From JAKAFX01 sp043196285 (lineage in GTDB: Archaea > Thermoplasmatota > Thermoplasmata > Thermoplasmatales > Thermoplasmataceae): 6,253 nucleotides of DNA. How positions within the stretch are numbered: position 1 is the first letter of the stretch; every line of letters begins with the position of its first letter. The stretch covers positions 1 to 6,253 of the forward strand of contig JBBYJL010000067.1 of NCBI GenBank assembly GCA_043196285.1. Reading direction: 5' to 3'. The position numbers and the translations under genes are program-made. Below the pieces are notes generated by a model, which was not told where the DNA came from, did not search any database, and was given only the letters and a program-made list of their open reading frames with translations. Positions 1-5,859 of the stretch are shown one piece after another.

Positions 1-1
1 G

Positions 2-136
2 AGATCCCCTTGCTGTTGTCCTGAAGTTCTTTCTTAGGGGTATGATTGCATCTGTACCATTTGAATCCAGAAGATTGAATATCTTTCTGGAATCATATGC
101 CTTGTCTGCGAATACATGATCCTTGATGTGCTCCCT
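2..136 (-). pseudogene. Remnant of IS4/IS5-type DDE transposase (internal/C-terminal part, runs off left edge)
   Basis: The minus strand reads open for about 45 codons and contains VFADKAYDSRKIF followed by IIPLRKNFR. This is the pattern around the second catalytic Asp of IS4/IS5-type DDE transposases: a D-K-x-Y-D-S block, then an 'IP.R.N' block about 20 residues later. Two stop codons (complement of 137-142) lie just upstream in the same frame, directly beside the left end of the IS3-like element. No continuation of this protein is visible on the far side of that element, so the gene is broken at its 5' side. The 3' end is outside the window. The family call is by motif memory only; the exact IS family is uncertain. 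Confidence 0.6.
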
Positions 137-142
137 TTATCA

Positions 143-153
143 TTTGGACACTT
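143..153 (+). repeat. Left terminal inverted repeat of the IS3-like element
   Basis: TTTGGACACTT is the exact reverse complement of 1466-1476. Similarity stops abruptly on the inner side (ATAAGAG against TTTTTCTG in the other arm), so the repeat is short. It would be the OrfAB/OrfB binding and cleavage end. Confidence 0.85.
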
Positions 154-160
154 ATAAGAG

Positions 161-173
161 AGAATATATAGAA
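161..173 (+). promoter_or_regulatory. Candidate TATA box for the IS3-like element
   Basis: AGAATATATAGAA lies just inside the left repeat and is the most AT-rich stretch before orfA. An archaeal TATA box centred near 167 would start transcription about 25 bases downstream, near 190-195. That would give a leader of about 55 bases whose first part is the hairpin at 191-229. The call is from position and composition only. Confidence 0.4.
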
Positions 174-190
174 CTAAAGAGATATAAGGG

Positions 191-229
191 GGAGTGCAGA
201 GGGGGTTTTTTGAAACTCCTGCACACTCC
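191..229 (+). promoter_or_regulatory. Leader hairpin upstream of orfA
   Basis: GTGCAG (194-199) pairs with CTGCAC (219-224), and GGA (191-193) with TCC (227-229) across a 2-base bulge. Further in, GGGTTT (203-208) pairs with AAACTC (213-218), with one G-T wobble and a 4-base TTTG loop. The Shine-Dalgarno site of orfA (GGTGA, 239-243) lies outside the stem. The structure could modulate translation or block read-through transcription from the flank, as leader stems do in some other insertion sequences. That role is inferred. Confidence 0.5.
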
Positions 230-249
230 GGGATATATGGTGATCTAGA

Positions 250-522
250 ATGACAGGAAAGTTCACTGTTGAGCAGAAGGTACAGATCGTCATTGAATCA
301 TTCACTGCAACAAACATTGCAGAGCTTTGCAGAAGGCATGGCGTATCCATTGCACAGTTCCACAGGTGGAAGGAGAGATTCCTGGAGGGAGGTAGCAATG
401 CACTTGGAGAATCGTCAAAGGGAAACGAATACCAGAAGGAGATAGATGATCTCAAGCGTCTAGTGGGCGATCAGGCCCTTGTCATAGACGCTTTTAAAAA
501 AAGTCGACAGGGGAGGAAATAA
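250..522 (+). CDS. IS3-family transposase OrfA (helix-turn-helix DNA-binding subunit)
   Basis: This 90-residue protein is the DNA-binding half of an IS3-type transposase. Residues 22-41 (NIAELCRRHGVSIAQFHRWK) form the helix-turn-helix typical of the HTH_Tnp_1 family. Residues about 58-85 form a charged heptad-like helix (YQKEIDDLKRLV), matching the leucine zipper that mediates OrfA/OrfAB multimerisation in the family. The ATG is preceded by GGTGA at 239-243 with a 6-base spacer, a good archaeal Shine-Dalgarno site. The gene ends in TAA at 520-522, only two bases before the orfB ATG. Near its 3' end is a run of seven A (496-502) where a -1 slip would enter the orfB frame. Length is normal for the family (about 90-120 residues). 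Confidence 0.88.
   Translation: MTGKFTVEQKVQIVIESFTATNIAELCRRHGVSIAQFHRWKERFLEGGSNALGESSKGNEYQKEIDDLKRLVGDQALVIDAFKKSRQGRK
496..502 (+). promoter_or_regulatory. Candidate -1 programmed frameshift site (A7 run) joining OrfA to OrfB
   Basis: The zero-frame codons here are AAA AAA AGT. A -1 slip on the A run continues as AAG TCG ACA GGG GAG and stays open into the orfB ATG at 525; the next upstream stop in that frame is TAA at 495-497, directly before the run. GGGAGGA at 511-517 lies 8 bases past the run. It could serve as the orfB ribosome-binding site, or stimulate frameshifting as internal Shine-Dalgarno sites do in IS911. The heptamer is not in the canonical A-AAA-AAG phase, so efficiency is uncertain. 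Confidence 0.45.
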
Positions 523-524
523 TA

Positions 525-1481
525 ATGATCGTTAACATCCTTAAACCGGAAATGTCCATTGCAAGGATATCCAGGGCAATGGATATCCAGAGATCCACCA
601 TCTATTATGCGAGATCAGATCACACTGGAAAGAGAAAACCAAGGATCTCAAAAGAAATAGAGGATCAGATCCTGAAGATTGCAGAGGAACGCATCACATA
701 TGGTTACAGGAGAATATGGGCATTAATGCGTAATTCCGGCATCCATGTGAACATGAAGACAGTCAGGCGTATCATGCGGACTCACAACCTTGCTCTGCCA
801 TATGGAAAACACAAGAACAGGACAAGGAAGAGGGACCTCACAAAACCTGCCCATATTAACATGCTGTGGGAGACTGACATTCACTATGTCAGCACCTCCC
901 GGGATGGAATGGCCTACCTGATGTCCATAAAAGACTGCTTCAGCAAGAAATGGATATCGTATGAATTCTCCAGATCCTGCACGGCATCGGACTGCATCAT
1001 GGCAGTAGAGAAAGCCTATGCCACCAGGTTCCCTGATGAGAAACTTGTGCATCTCGTACTGAGGATAGACAACGGTCCTCAGTATATATCGCATGAATTC
1101 AAAGAATCCATGGAATTACTTGGAATAAGGTTGGAATACATACAGAAGCACACGCCTGAGGATAACGGCGACATTGAATCCTTCCATAATTCACTGAAGA
1201 CTGATTACATATGGGTCACTGATCTAGAGACATTCGAGGATGCACGCAAACTGATGGAATATGCATTCACTGATTACAACGGTACAAGGCCACATTCATC
1301 CATTGATTATCTTCCACCGGATGAATTTGAAAGGAGATGGAATGAAAGCGCTGATTTCAGGGAGAAATTCATGGAAGAGAGGAAAAAGAAGGGAGAAAGG
1401 ATATTGAAAAACAGGATAGAAAAGAAAAGGAGGTTGAAAGAAAATGTCTCATTGGAAGCAGAAAAAAGTGTCCAAAATTAA
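525..1481 (+). CDS. IS3-family transposase OrfB (DDE integrase catalytic subunit)
   Basis: This 318-residue protein catalyses strand cleavage and transfer for the element. Residues about 43-95 (with YGYRRIWALMR at 59-69) match the HTH_21 linker domain before the integrase core. The rve catalytic core follows: Asp118 in WETDIHYV, Asp182 in RIDNGPQY and Glu218 in NGDIESFHNSLK. There are 35 residues between the second Asp and the Glu, the DD(35)E spacing of IS3 transposases. A basic tail (KKKGERILKNRIEKKRR) ends the protein, and its last codons overlap the right terminal repeat. The ATG has its own Shine-Dalgarno site, GGGAGGA at 511-517 with a 7-base spacer, so it can be made separately as well as through an OrfAB fusion. 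There is no internal stop or missing catalytic residue. Arg codons are AGA/AGG-rich like the neighbouring genes, so the element is adapted to this type of host. Confidence 0.93.
   Translation: MIVNILKPEMSIARISRAMDIQRSTIYYARSDHTGKRKPRISKEIEDQILKIAEERITYGYRRIWALMRNSGIHVNMKTVRRIMRTHNLALPYGKHKNRTRKRDLTKPAHINMLWETDIHYVSTSRDGMAYLMSIKDCFSKKWISYEFSRSCTASDCIMAVEKAYATRFPDEKLVHLVLRIDNGPQYISHEFKESMELLGIRLEYIQKHTPEDNGDIESFHNSLKTDYIWVTDLETFEDARKLMEYAFTDYNGTRPHSSIDYLPPDEFERRWNESADFREKFMEERKKKGERILKNRIEKKRRLKENVSLEAEKSVQN
1466..1476 (-). repeat. Right terminal inverted repeat of the IS3-like element
   Basis: AAGTGTCCAAA is the exact reverse complement of 143-153 and is embedded in the codons for the orfB C-terminus (KSVQN). 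The orfB stop (1479-1481) therefore falls just outside the element. The last codons and the stop may thus come from the target site, or the end may lie a few bases further out. Confidence 0.85.
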
Positions 1482-1505
1482 GGGGCTCAGATCAGAATCG
1501 ATCAT

Positions 1506-1514
1506 CATATATAC
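1506..1514 (+). promoter_or_regulatory. Candidate TATA box for tnpB
   Basis: CATATATAC lies 31 bases before the tnpB ATG at 1546. An archaeal TATA box here would place the transcript start around 1535, giving a very short leader. In that case the GGAGG at 1531-1535 would be at or before the transcript start. This rests on composition and distance only. Confidence 0.3.
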
Positions 1515-1545
1515 ACACAAAGAGATACATGGAGGAACAGAATTC

Positions 1546-2787
1546 ATGATGAGAACGTACAGGTTCAGGGCATATCCATCCAACAGGCAGATCAGCATGC
1601 TGGACTCCACCCTGAATCTGTGCCGTGACCTTTATAACGCAATGCTTGAGCAGAGGATATACGCTTACAGATCCGGAAGGAAGGTGAACTACAGATCACA
1701 GCAGGATGAAATACCTGGAATAAAGGAAAGATTCCCGGAGTACCGAAGCATCCATTCGCTTGTCGTACAGGATGTTGCACACAGGCTCGATAAGACATAC
1801 GATAACTTTTACAGAAGAATCCACGAAAGAAAGGGAAACAAGGCAAAGGCAGGTTTTCCAAGATTCAAATCTAAAGACAGGTACAATTCAATCACATACA
1901 CGCAGTCGGGATTCAGGATACTGGACAACGGTCATGTGTGGTTATCAAGGATCGGTGAATTGAGGGTCTTCATGCACCGATCCGTCACCGGTGCTATTAG
2001 AACAATATCAATAAAGCGTGATTCCGTGGGAGACTGGTTCATAACAATTATCTGTGACCATGAAAAAGGGAGTGAACATGATTCGTGGGAAGATCAGGGA
2101 AATGAACAGCCTCATGCTAATTCTCCCGAGTTCATAAATCCCACAGGCATCGATCTCGGCCTCAAGGCACTGATCACCATAAGCAACGGAGAGCAGATCG
2201 GTCCTCCCCGTTTCCTGAGAAAATCGGAAAAGAAACTCAAGAAAGCGCAGAGGAGTCTTTCCAGGAAGATGAAAGGATCTGGAAAGAGAAGGAAAACAAA
2301 AACAAGGGTTGCAAAGATCCACAGGAAGATAGAGAGGCAGAGGGATGATTTCACACATAAGATTTCGAGACAACTTGTCACTGAACACGATCTGATTGCG
2401 CTCGAGGACCTGAACATAGCAGGAATGATAAAGGGTCACCACATGGCAAAGAGCATAGTGGATGCATCATGGAACAGGATCATCCGGTACACAACGTACA
2501 AGGCTGAAAGTGCCGGTGCTGTTGTTGTGCCGGTGGATCCCATGAATACATCAAGAAGATGCTCAAGGTGCGGCAGCATCAGGAAGGATCTGAAACTATC
2601 AGACCGCATATACCACTGCAACCCATGCGGCCTGACAATTGATAGGGACATGAATGCTGCAATGAACATAAGGGATATCGGTCTCGCAAAGATAGGGAGG
2701 GGCACTCCCGAATTCACGCCTGTGGAGATTGGAGCTCTGCCAGCAATGGCAACTCCGGTCCATGAAACGGGAAGCCCACTCCTTTAG
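1546..2787 (+). CDS. tnpB: TnpB RNA-guided nuclease (IS200/IS605 family)
   Basis: Starting from ATG 1546 the protein is 413 residues, normal for TnpB. The N-terminus (MMRTYRFRAYPSNRQ) is the family's OrfB_IS605 start, followed by the CRDLYNAMLEQR helix. RuvC-I is GIDLGLK with Asp203, and RuvC-II is IALEDLNI with Glu287. The zinc finger is Cys339/Cys342 and Cys358/Cys361, and RuvC-III is DRDMNAAMNI at 366-375. All are intact, so nuclease activity is expected, unlike the nuclease-dead TldR relatives. TnpB uses an omega RNA from the element's right end to cut DNA next to a target-adjacent motif. The frame is open back to 1444 inside orfB of the preceding element, but GGAGG at 1531-1535 with a 10-base spacer, plus the family N-terminus, fix the start at 1546 (or 1549). 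A lysine/arginine-rich helix (about 225-265) is the usual RNA-contact region. Confidence 0.93.
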   Translation: MMRTYRFRAYPSNRQISMLDSTLNLCRDLYNAMLEQRIYAYRSGRKVNYRSQQDEIPGIKERFPEYRSIHSLVVQDVAHRLDKTYDNFYRRIHERKGNKAKAGFPRFKSKDRYNSITYTQSGFRILDNGHVWLSRIGELRVFMHRSVTGAIRTISIKRDSVGDWFITIICDHEKGSEHDSWEDQGNEQPHANSPEFINPTGIDLGLKALITISNGEQIGPPRFLRKSEKKLKKAQRSLSRKMKGSGKRRKTKTRVAKIHRKIERQRDDFTHKISRQLVTEHDLIALEDLNIAGMIKGHHMAKSIVDASWNRIIRYTTYKAESAGAVVVPVDPMNTSRRCSRCGSIRKDLKLSDRIYHCNPCGLTIDRDMNAAMNIRDIGLAKIGRGTPEFTPVEIGALPAMATPVHETGSPLL

Positions 2788-2792
2788 GGGTG
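2777..2792 (+). repeat. Right-end hairpin of the tnpB element
   Basis: CACTCC (2777-2782) pairs with GGGGTG (2787-2792) across a TTTA loop: six base pairs including one T-G wobble. It spans the tnpB stop codon (TAG 2785-2787). This is the position of the subterminal hairpin that TnpA recognises and that forms the 3' scaffold stem of the omega RNA. There is no following T-run, so it is not an obvious terminator. Confidence 0.55.
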
Positions 2793-2804
2793 TGAGGATG
2801 TCAC

Positions 2805-2809
2805 GGTGA
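2805..2809 (+). promoter_or_regulatory. Shine-Dalgarno site deciding the aldehyde dehydrogenase start
   Basis: GGTGA is complementary to the 16S 3' end and lies 7 bases before ATG 2817. The in-frame GTG at 2811 is only one base from it, too close to be used, so ATG 2817 is preferred. The site begins directly after the inferred right end of the tnpB element. Confidence 0.6.
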
Positions 2810-2816
2810 TGTGAAC

Positions 2817-4307
2817 ATGAAAAGATATTCCAGCTTTATCAATGGTGAATTTGTCAGTGGAGATAATTATGTCACACTCAACAGACCAAATGACGGGCAG
2901 CCATTCGCATCTGTTATGTATGCCGATCAGGACAGTGCAAAATATGCGATCGATTCAGCTTATGATGCCTCCGACAACTGGTCTCGTATGGCTATCAGGA
3001 AGCGGAAACAGTTCCTCCTAAGATTGTCAGAGTTAATGCAGTCAAGATCCGAAGAATACATATCCGTTGAAATGCAGAACACCGGAAAGACAGTCAGACA
3101 GACCACATTCATGGATGTTCCGCTTGCCATTGAACATGTTAAATACTTCGCACTTGAGAATGAATTCCGTTCATCCAGAAGGATCAAACATCCTGAATAT
3201 CCTGATTCCAGTGGTATTATTCAACACGCTCCAATGGGAGTGGTGGCTGCAATAGCACCATGGAACGTCCCTCTTTTAATGGCAGTCTGGAAAATCGCGC
3301 CTGCTGTTCTTGCCGGCAACACCGTCGTTCTCAAGACATCACGATACACACCAGCTTCTGCACTTGAGATGGCAGGGGATATTGCCCAGGCCGGTTTTCC
3401 GAAAGGCGTTATAAATGTCATTCCCGGAAAGGGATCTGACATAGGCAAAGTTCTTACCAAGAATGAGAAAGTTGGAATGATCAGTTTCACTGGTTCAACG
3501 GAAACCGGGAAGGAAATTATCCGGGATTCCTCAGGCGGAATTAAGAAGGTTTCTCTTGAACTCGGTGGAAAATCCCCCAACATAGTTTTTGCAGATGCGG
3601 ATCTTGAAAGTGCTGCTAAGGGCGTTATTTTTTCAATATTCCTTAATTCAGGCCAGCTTTGCGAGTCGGGCAGTCGCCTCATAGTTGATTCAGGAATCAG
3701 TGAATCTTTTATCAGCACACTGAAAGAGAAGATATTCTCCTTGCGAGATGGTGATCCGATGGATTTTACGACAGATATAAGCGCAATAACAACATTGGAA
3801 CAGAAACAAAAGATTGCACAGATGGTCAGGGATGCAACTGATGCCGGCAACTTGTTAATTGCGGTTAAGGATCTGGTTAATTCGCCAGCGGGAGGTATAT
3901 ATTATCCGCCTACAATGCTCCAGATCGCAGAGGGGGACGCATCAACGATGGATGATGAGATATTTGGTCCGGTTCTTTCAGTTGATACTTTCGGGAATGA
4001 GGGGGAGGCAATTTATAAAGCCAATAACACAAGATACGGTCTTGCCGCATCTGTCTGGTCCAGGGACATCAGGAAAGCTAAGCGGGTGGCATCCGGCATA
4101 AGGGCTGGAACGGTCTGGATCAATCAGTATCATCTCCTTTCAGCAGCGGCTCCGAGAGGAGGATTCAAAGAAAGTGGTGTGGGCCGTGAGCTGGGCCTTG
4201 AAGGCATACTTGAGACAACACAGACTAGGCACGTTTTTATAAACGGCAGCAAGAGCGATCTAGATAACGTGGCATATGGCCTCCTTTTGCCAGAGGATAA
4301 CGATTAA
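2817..4307 (+). CDS. NAD(P)-dependent aldehyde dehydrogenase
   Basis: This 496-residue member of the aldehyde dehydrogenase superfamily would oxidise an aldehyde to its acid in the cytoplasm. Numbered from ATG 2817, the catalytic set is complete: Asn150 in APWNVPL (oxyanion), Lys173 in VLKTSRYTP, Glu248 in LELGGKSPN (general base) and Cys282 in SGQLCESGSR (nucleophile). The 34-residue Glu-Cys spacing is canonical. Also present are FTGSTETGK, EIFGPVLSV and GGFKESGVGRELG. Length is normal for the family. The usual K-x-S/A-E block reads KTSR: Arg176 replaces the Glu that holds the NAD ribose 2'-OH, which favours NADP by inference. The substrate cannot be read from sequence; glyceraldehyde is one possibility, since Thermoplasmatales use NADP-linked ALDH-family glyceraldehyde dehydrogenases. 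An alternative GTG start at 2811 adds two residues. The next gene starts essentially at its stop, indicating an operon. Confidence 0.93.
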   Translation: MKRYSSFINGEFVSGDNYVTLNRPNDGQPFASVMYADQDSAKYAIDSAYDASDNWSRMAIRKRKQFLLRLSELMQSRSEEYISVEMQNTGKTVRQTTFMDVPLAIEHVKYFALENEFRSSRRIKHPEYPDSSGIIQHAPMGVVAAIAPWNVPLLMAVWKIAPAVLAGNTVVLKTSRYTPASALEMAGDIAQAGFPKGVINVIPGKGSDIGKVLTKNEKVGMISFTGSTETGKEIIRDSSGGIKKVSLELGGKSPNIVFADADLESAAKGVIFSIFLNSGQLCESGSRLIVDSGISESFISTLKEKIFSLRDGDPMDFTTDISAITTLEQKQKIAQMVRDATDAGNLLIAVKDLVNSPAGGIYYPPTMLQIAEGDASTMDDEIFGPVLSVDTFGNEGEAIYKANNTRYGLAASVWSRDIRKAKRVASGIRAGTVWINQYHLLSAAAPRGGFKESGVGRELGLEGILETTQTRHVFINGSKSDLDNVAYGLLLPEDND

Positions 4308-4308
4308 A

Positions 4309-5859
4309 GTGGCAAATGAAATGGATGAGGGCAAACCTGCTACCGTGAAGATAGATTTGCTTAAGAGGGAAAAGATCGGGGATTTCCAGCTTCCAGCAGG
4401 AATTCGCGAAATGATAAGTGAAAACTTCAACATTGGAGCTTCTGATGAAACAAGATCCTGTCTTGTGACCAGAGATGAAATCGAACCGGATAGTGAAATA
4501 CGCAGGATCCTGAAAGAGAATTTCTCAGGATATGAAATATCCTATTCATTCACAGAAAGATTTTTGCGTTCTTTCGGAAAATCCAGTCCAGAAATACTGT
4601 CGCTTTTAAACGGGAATAAATTGAAACCATTCGCTGCTGTTATTTATCCGGACTCCTCGAACGTGCACGATCTAATGCCCCTTCTAAAAAGAAATAAAAT
4701 CAGGGCTGCGGTCAGTGGTGGTGGAACATCAGTAACGGCGCCTTTCCTCAACATTGATCTTTCCAGGGTCGTGTGTATTGATACACTTCACCTGGATGAA
4801 ATAGAAATAGGAAAAAGATATGCAAAATGCGGTTCAGGAGTCAGAGGAATCGATCTCGAAAACAAACTGAATGGCAGTGGCTACACATGCGGTCACTTTC
4901 CAGAGTCCATGTTCAGTTCCACTGTTGGTGGCTGGGTCTCAACAAAATCGTCAGGCCAGGAATCCAATTCATATGGAGACATTGAGGACATTGTGATTGG
5001 CGTTAAGATTGAAAGATCTGATGGTGAAATAAGCGATGGCCTTTACCCCCGGGAATCGGCCGGGATCGATGCAAAATCTATTGCAATCGGATCGGAGGGT
5101 AGGACAGGTCTTATAAGCGAAGTTTTTCTAAAAACCTTCAAGAGACCTGAAAACAGATACTATGAATCGAGGTTGTTTCACAGTTTCAAAGACGGGCTTG
5201 ATTTTCTTGAAGATCAGAGCAAATTTCCAGCTGTGGTAAGGCTTTCAGATGAAACCGAGACGGAATATCTTCTGCAAGGCACGGAGGAGAGCCGCGGGAA
5301 GGGAATTCTTTTCAGTTACACAAAAATGCGCGGCATGAAACTACCCGGTTCATCTCTGCTGATTCTGGTAGGCAACGAGAAAATCTCATTAAATGGAAAA
5401 ACGGGCATAAAACTTGGATCCACCATTTCACGTATGTGGGAGAAAAACAGGTATGGCAGGCCCGAAATAGGTGATGCGTTGTGGGGCCTGGGACTAGTGC
5501 CGGATACCATGGAGACATCCTGCAGATGGGAAGATTCCTATTCTCTCTATAAAGAAACAATAGAAACATTTCAGAAGGAAATCCGGTTGAAGAGTATTCG
5601 GGGTGTAATAATGTGTCATGCATCTCATATGTACCGTTTAGGTCCCGCTCTTTATTTCACATTTATCACGGATGTGAAGGAATCAGAAGATCTGCTGTCA
5701 ATACGGAGATCTATATCAGAAACATTTTCCTCCTGCAATGGTTCAATTACACATCATCACGGAATGGGTTCGCTGTTCCTGCCAATGAACAATCAGATTA
5801 AGGCAAAAATAATGAGCAATCTCATAGATCCGGTACTGTCAGGATCAGAATATGATTGA
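4309..5859 (+). CDS. FAD-linked oxidase related to alkyldihydroxyacetonephosphate synthase (VAO/PCMH fold)
   Basis: Starting from GTG 4309 the protein is 516 residues. The FAD-binding domain shows the phosphate loop SGGGTS at 136-141, then GSGVRGIDLENKL, HFPESMFSSTVGGWVSTKSSGQ, YGDIEDIVIGVK and GSEGRTGLISE (261-271). These are the blocks of the AGPS/GlcD flavoprotein family. The C-terminal domain has HASHMYRLGPALYFTF (Tyr449) and HHHG (His482-484), matching the catalytic Tyr and triple-His motif of AGPS. True AGPS makes ether lipids from acyl-DHAP in eukaryotes. Archaea build ether lipids another way, so the reaction here is unknown, perhaps oxidation of a glycerol-derived or hydroxy-acid substrate. 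The C-terminus after the IDP block is several residues shorter than usual. The start could be ATG 4276 (overlapping the previous gene) or ATG 4321; GTG 4309 is chosen because AGAGG at 4292-4296 precedes it and it gives a 1-base gap after the ALDH stop. Confidence 0.85.
   Translation: MANEMDEGKPATVKIDLLKREKIGDFQLPAGIREMISENFNIGASDETRSCLVTRDEIEPDSEIRRILKENFSGYEISYSFTERFLRSFGKSSPEILSLLNGNKLKPFAAVIYPDSSNVHDLMPLLKRNKIRAAVSGGGTSVTAPFLNIDLSRVVCIDTLHLDEIEIGKRYAKCGSGVRGIDLENKLNGSGYTCGHFPESMFSSTVGGWVSTKSSGQESNSYGDIEDIVIGVKIERSDGEISDGLYPRESAGIDAKSIAIGSEGRTGLISEVFLKTFKRPENRYYESRLFHSFKDGLDFLEDQSKFPAVVRLSDETETEYLLQGTEESRGKGILFSYTKMRGMKLPGSSLLILVGNEKISLNGKTGIKLGSTISRMWEKNRYGRPEIGDALWGLGLVPDTMETSCRWEDSYSLYKETIETFQKEIRLKSIRGVIMCHASHMYRLGPALYFTFITDVKESEDLLSIRRSISETFSSCNGSITHHHGMGSLFLPMNNQIKAKIMSNLIDPVLSGSEYD

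Larger units (their letters stand above)
143..1476 (+). mobile_element. IS3-family insertion sequence, apparently complete
   Basis: The element is bounded by perfect 11-bp inverted repeats, TTTGGACACTT at 143-153 and AAGTGTCCAAA at 1466-1476, about 1.33 kb apart. It carries the classic IS3 layout: a small HTH orfA, then an orfB integrase-like transposase in the -1 frame. The right repeat lies inside the last codons of orfB. No convincing 3-bp target duplication is visible (tca against att at the outer edges of the repeats), so the exact outer base may differ by one to three positions or the flanks may have been rearranged. With both ORFs, both ends and all catalytic residues present, the element looks potentially active or recently so. 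The transposase resembles the IS2 subgroup more than IS150, from the GYRRIW and TDYI blocks; this subgroup call is tentative. Confidence 0.85.
1482..2804 (+). mobile_element. IS200/IS605-type element carrying tnpB only (IS1341-like); left end unresolved
   Basis: A complete tnpB is present with no Y1 transposase tnpA in the window, which is the IS1341-like arrangement. The right end is probably the hairpin at 2777-2792 (CACTCC, loop TTTA, GGGGTG) followed by TGAGGATGTCAC ending at 2804. A hairpin overlapping the tnpB stop and then a conserved tail is the usual form of IS605-family right ends. I could not identify a left end between the IS3-like element and the tnpB start, so the left coordinate is only an outer bound. 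Mobilisation would need TnpA from elsewhere in the genome. Confidence 0.6.
2640..2824 (+). ncRNA. Predicted TnpB omega RNA (scaffold from tnpB 3' end, guide from flanking ALDH start)
   Basis: In IS200/IS605 elements the omega RNA comes from the 3' part of tnpB plus the right end, and its guide is the flanking sequence just outside the element. The scaffold here would end with the hairpin at 2777-2792 and the tail to about 2804. The guide would begin at about 2805 (GGTGATGTGAACATGAAA). The 5' boundary is arbitrary, and the call rests on family knowledge plus the visible right-end hairpin, not on a recognised covariance model. Confidence 0.35.

Noticed and set aside
174..455. Minus-strand ORF opposite orfA
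   Set aside because: It lies antisense to a well-supported transposase subunit, has no recognisable motif and reads as a shadow of the coding frame.
1444..1545. N-terminal extension of tnpB starting inside orfB
   Set aside because: It overlaps the end of the IS3-like element, has no ribosome-binding site, and the TnpB family N-terminus (MMRTYRFRAYPS) begins at 1546 after GGAGG.
2008..2442. Minus-strand ORFs inside tnpB
   Set aside because: They are antisense to the lysine-rich and RuvC regions and consist of cysteine/phenylalanine/serine-rich shadow sequence without motifs.
2777..2792. Intrinsic terminator after tnpB
   Set aside because: The stem is short, overlaps the stop codon and has no T-run; it fits the right-end hairpin of the element better.
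3221..3850. 209-codon minus-strand ORF inside the aldehyde dehydrogenase gene
   Set aside because: It is antisense to conserved catalytic blocks, its composition is a serine/proline-rich shadow, and it has no start signal or family resemblance.
4276..4308. ATG 4276 as the start of the FAD-linked oxidase
   Set aside because: It would overlap the ALDH coding region by 32 bases and lacks a visible Shine-Dalgarno site, whereas GTG 4309 has AGAGG upstream and follows the ALDH stop by one base. It is not fully excluded.
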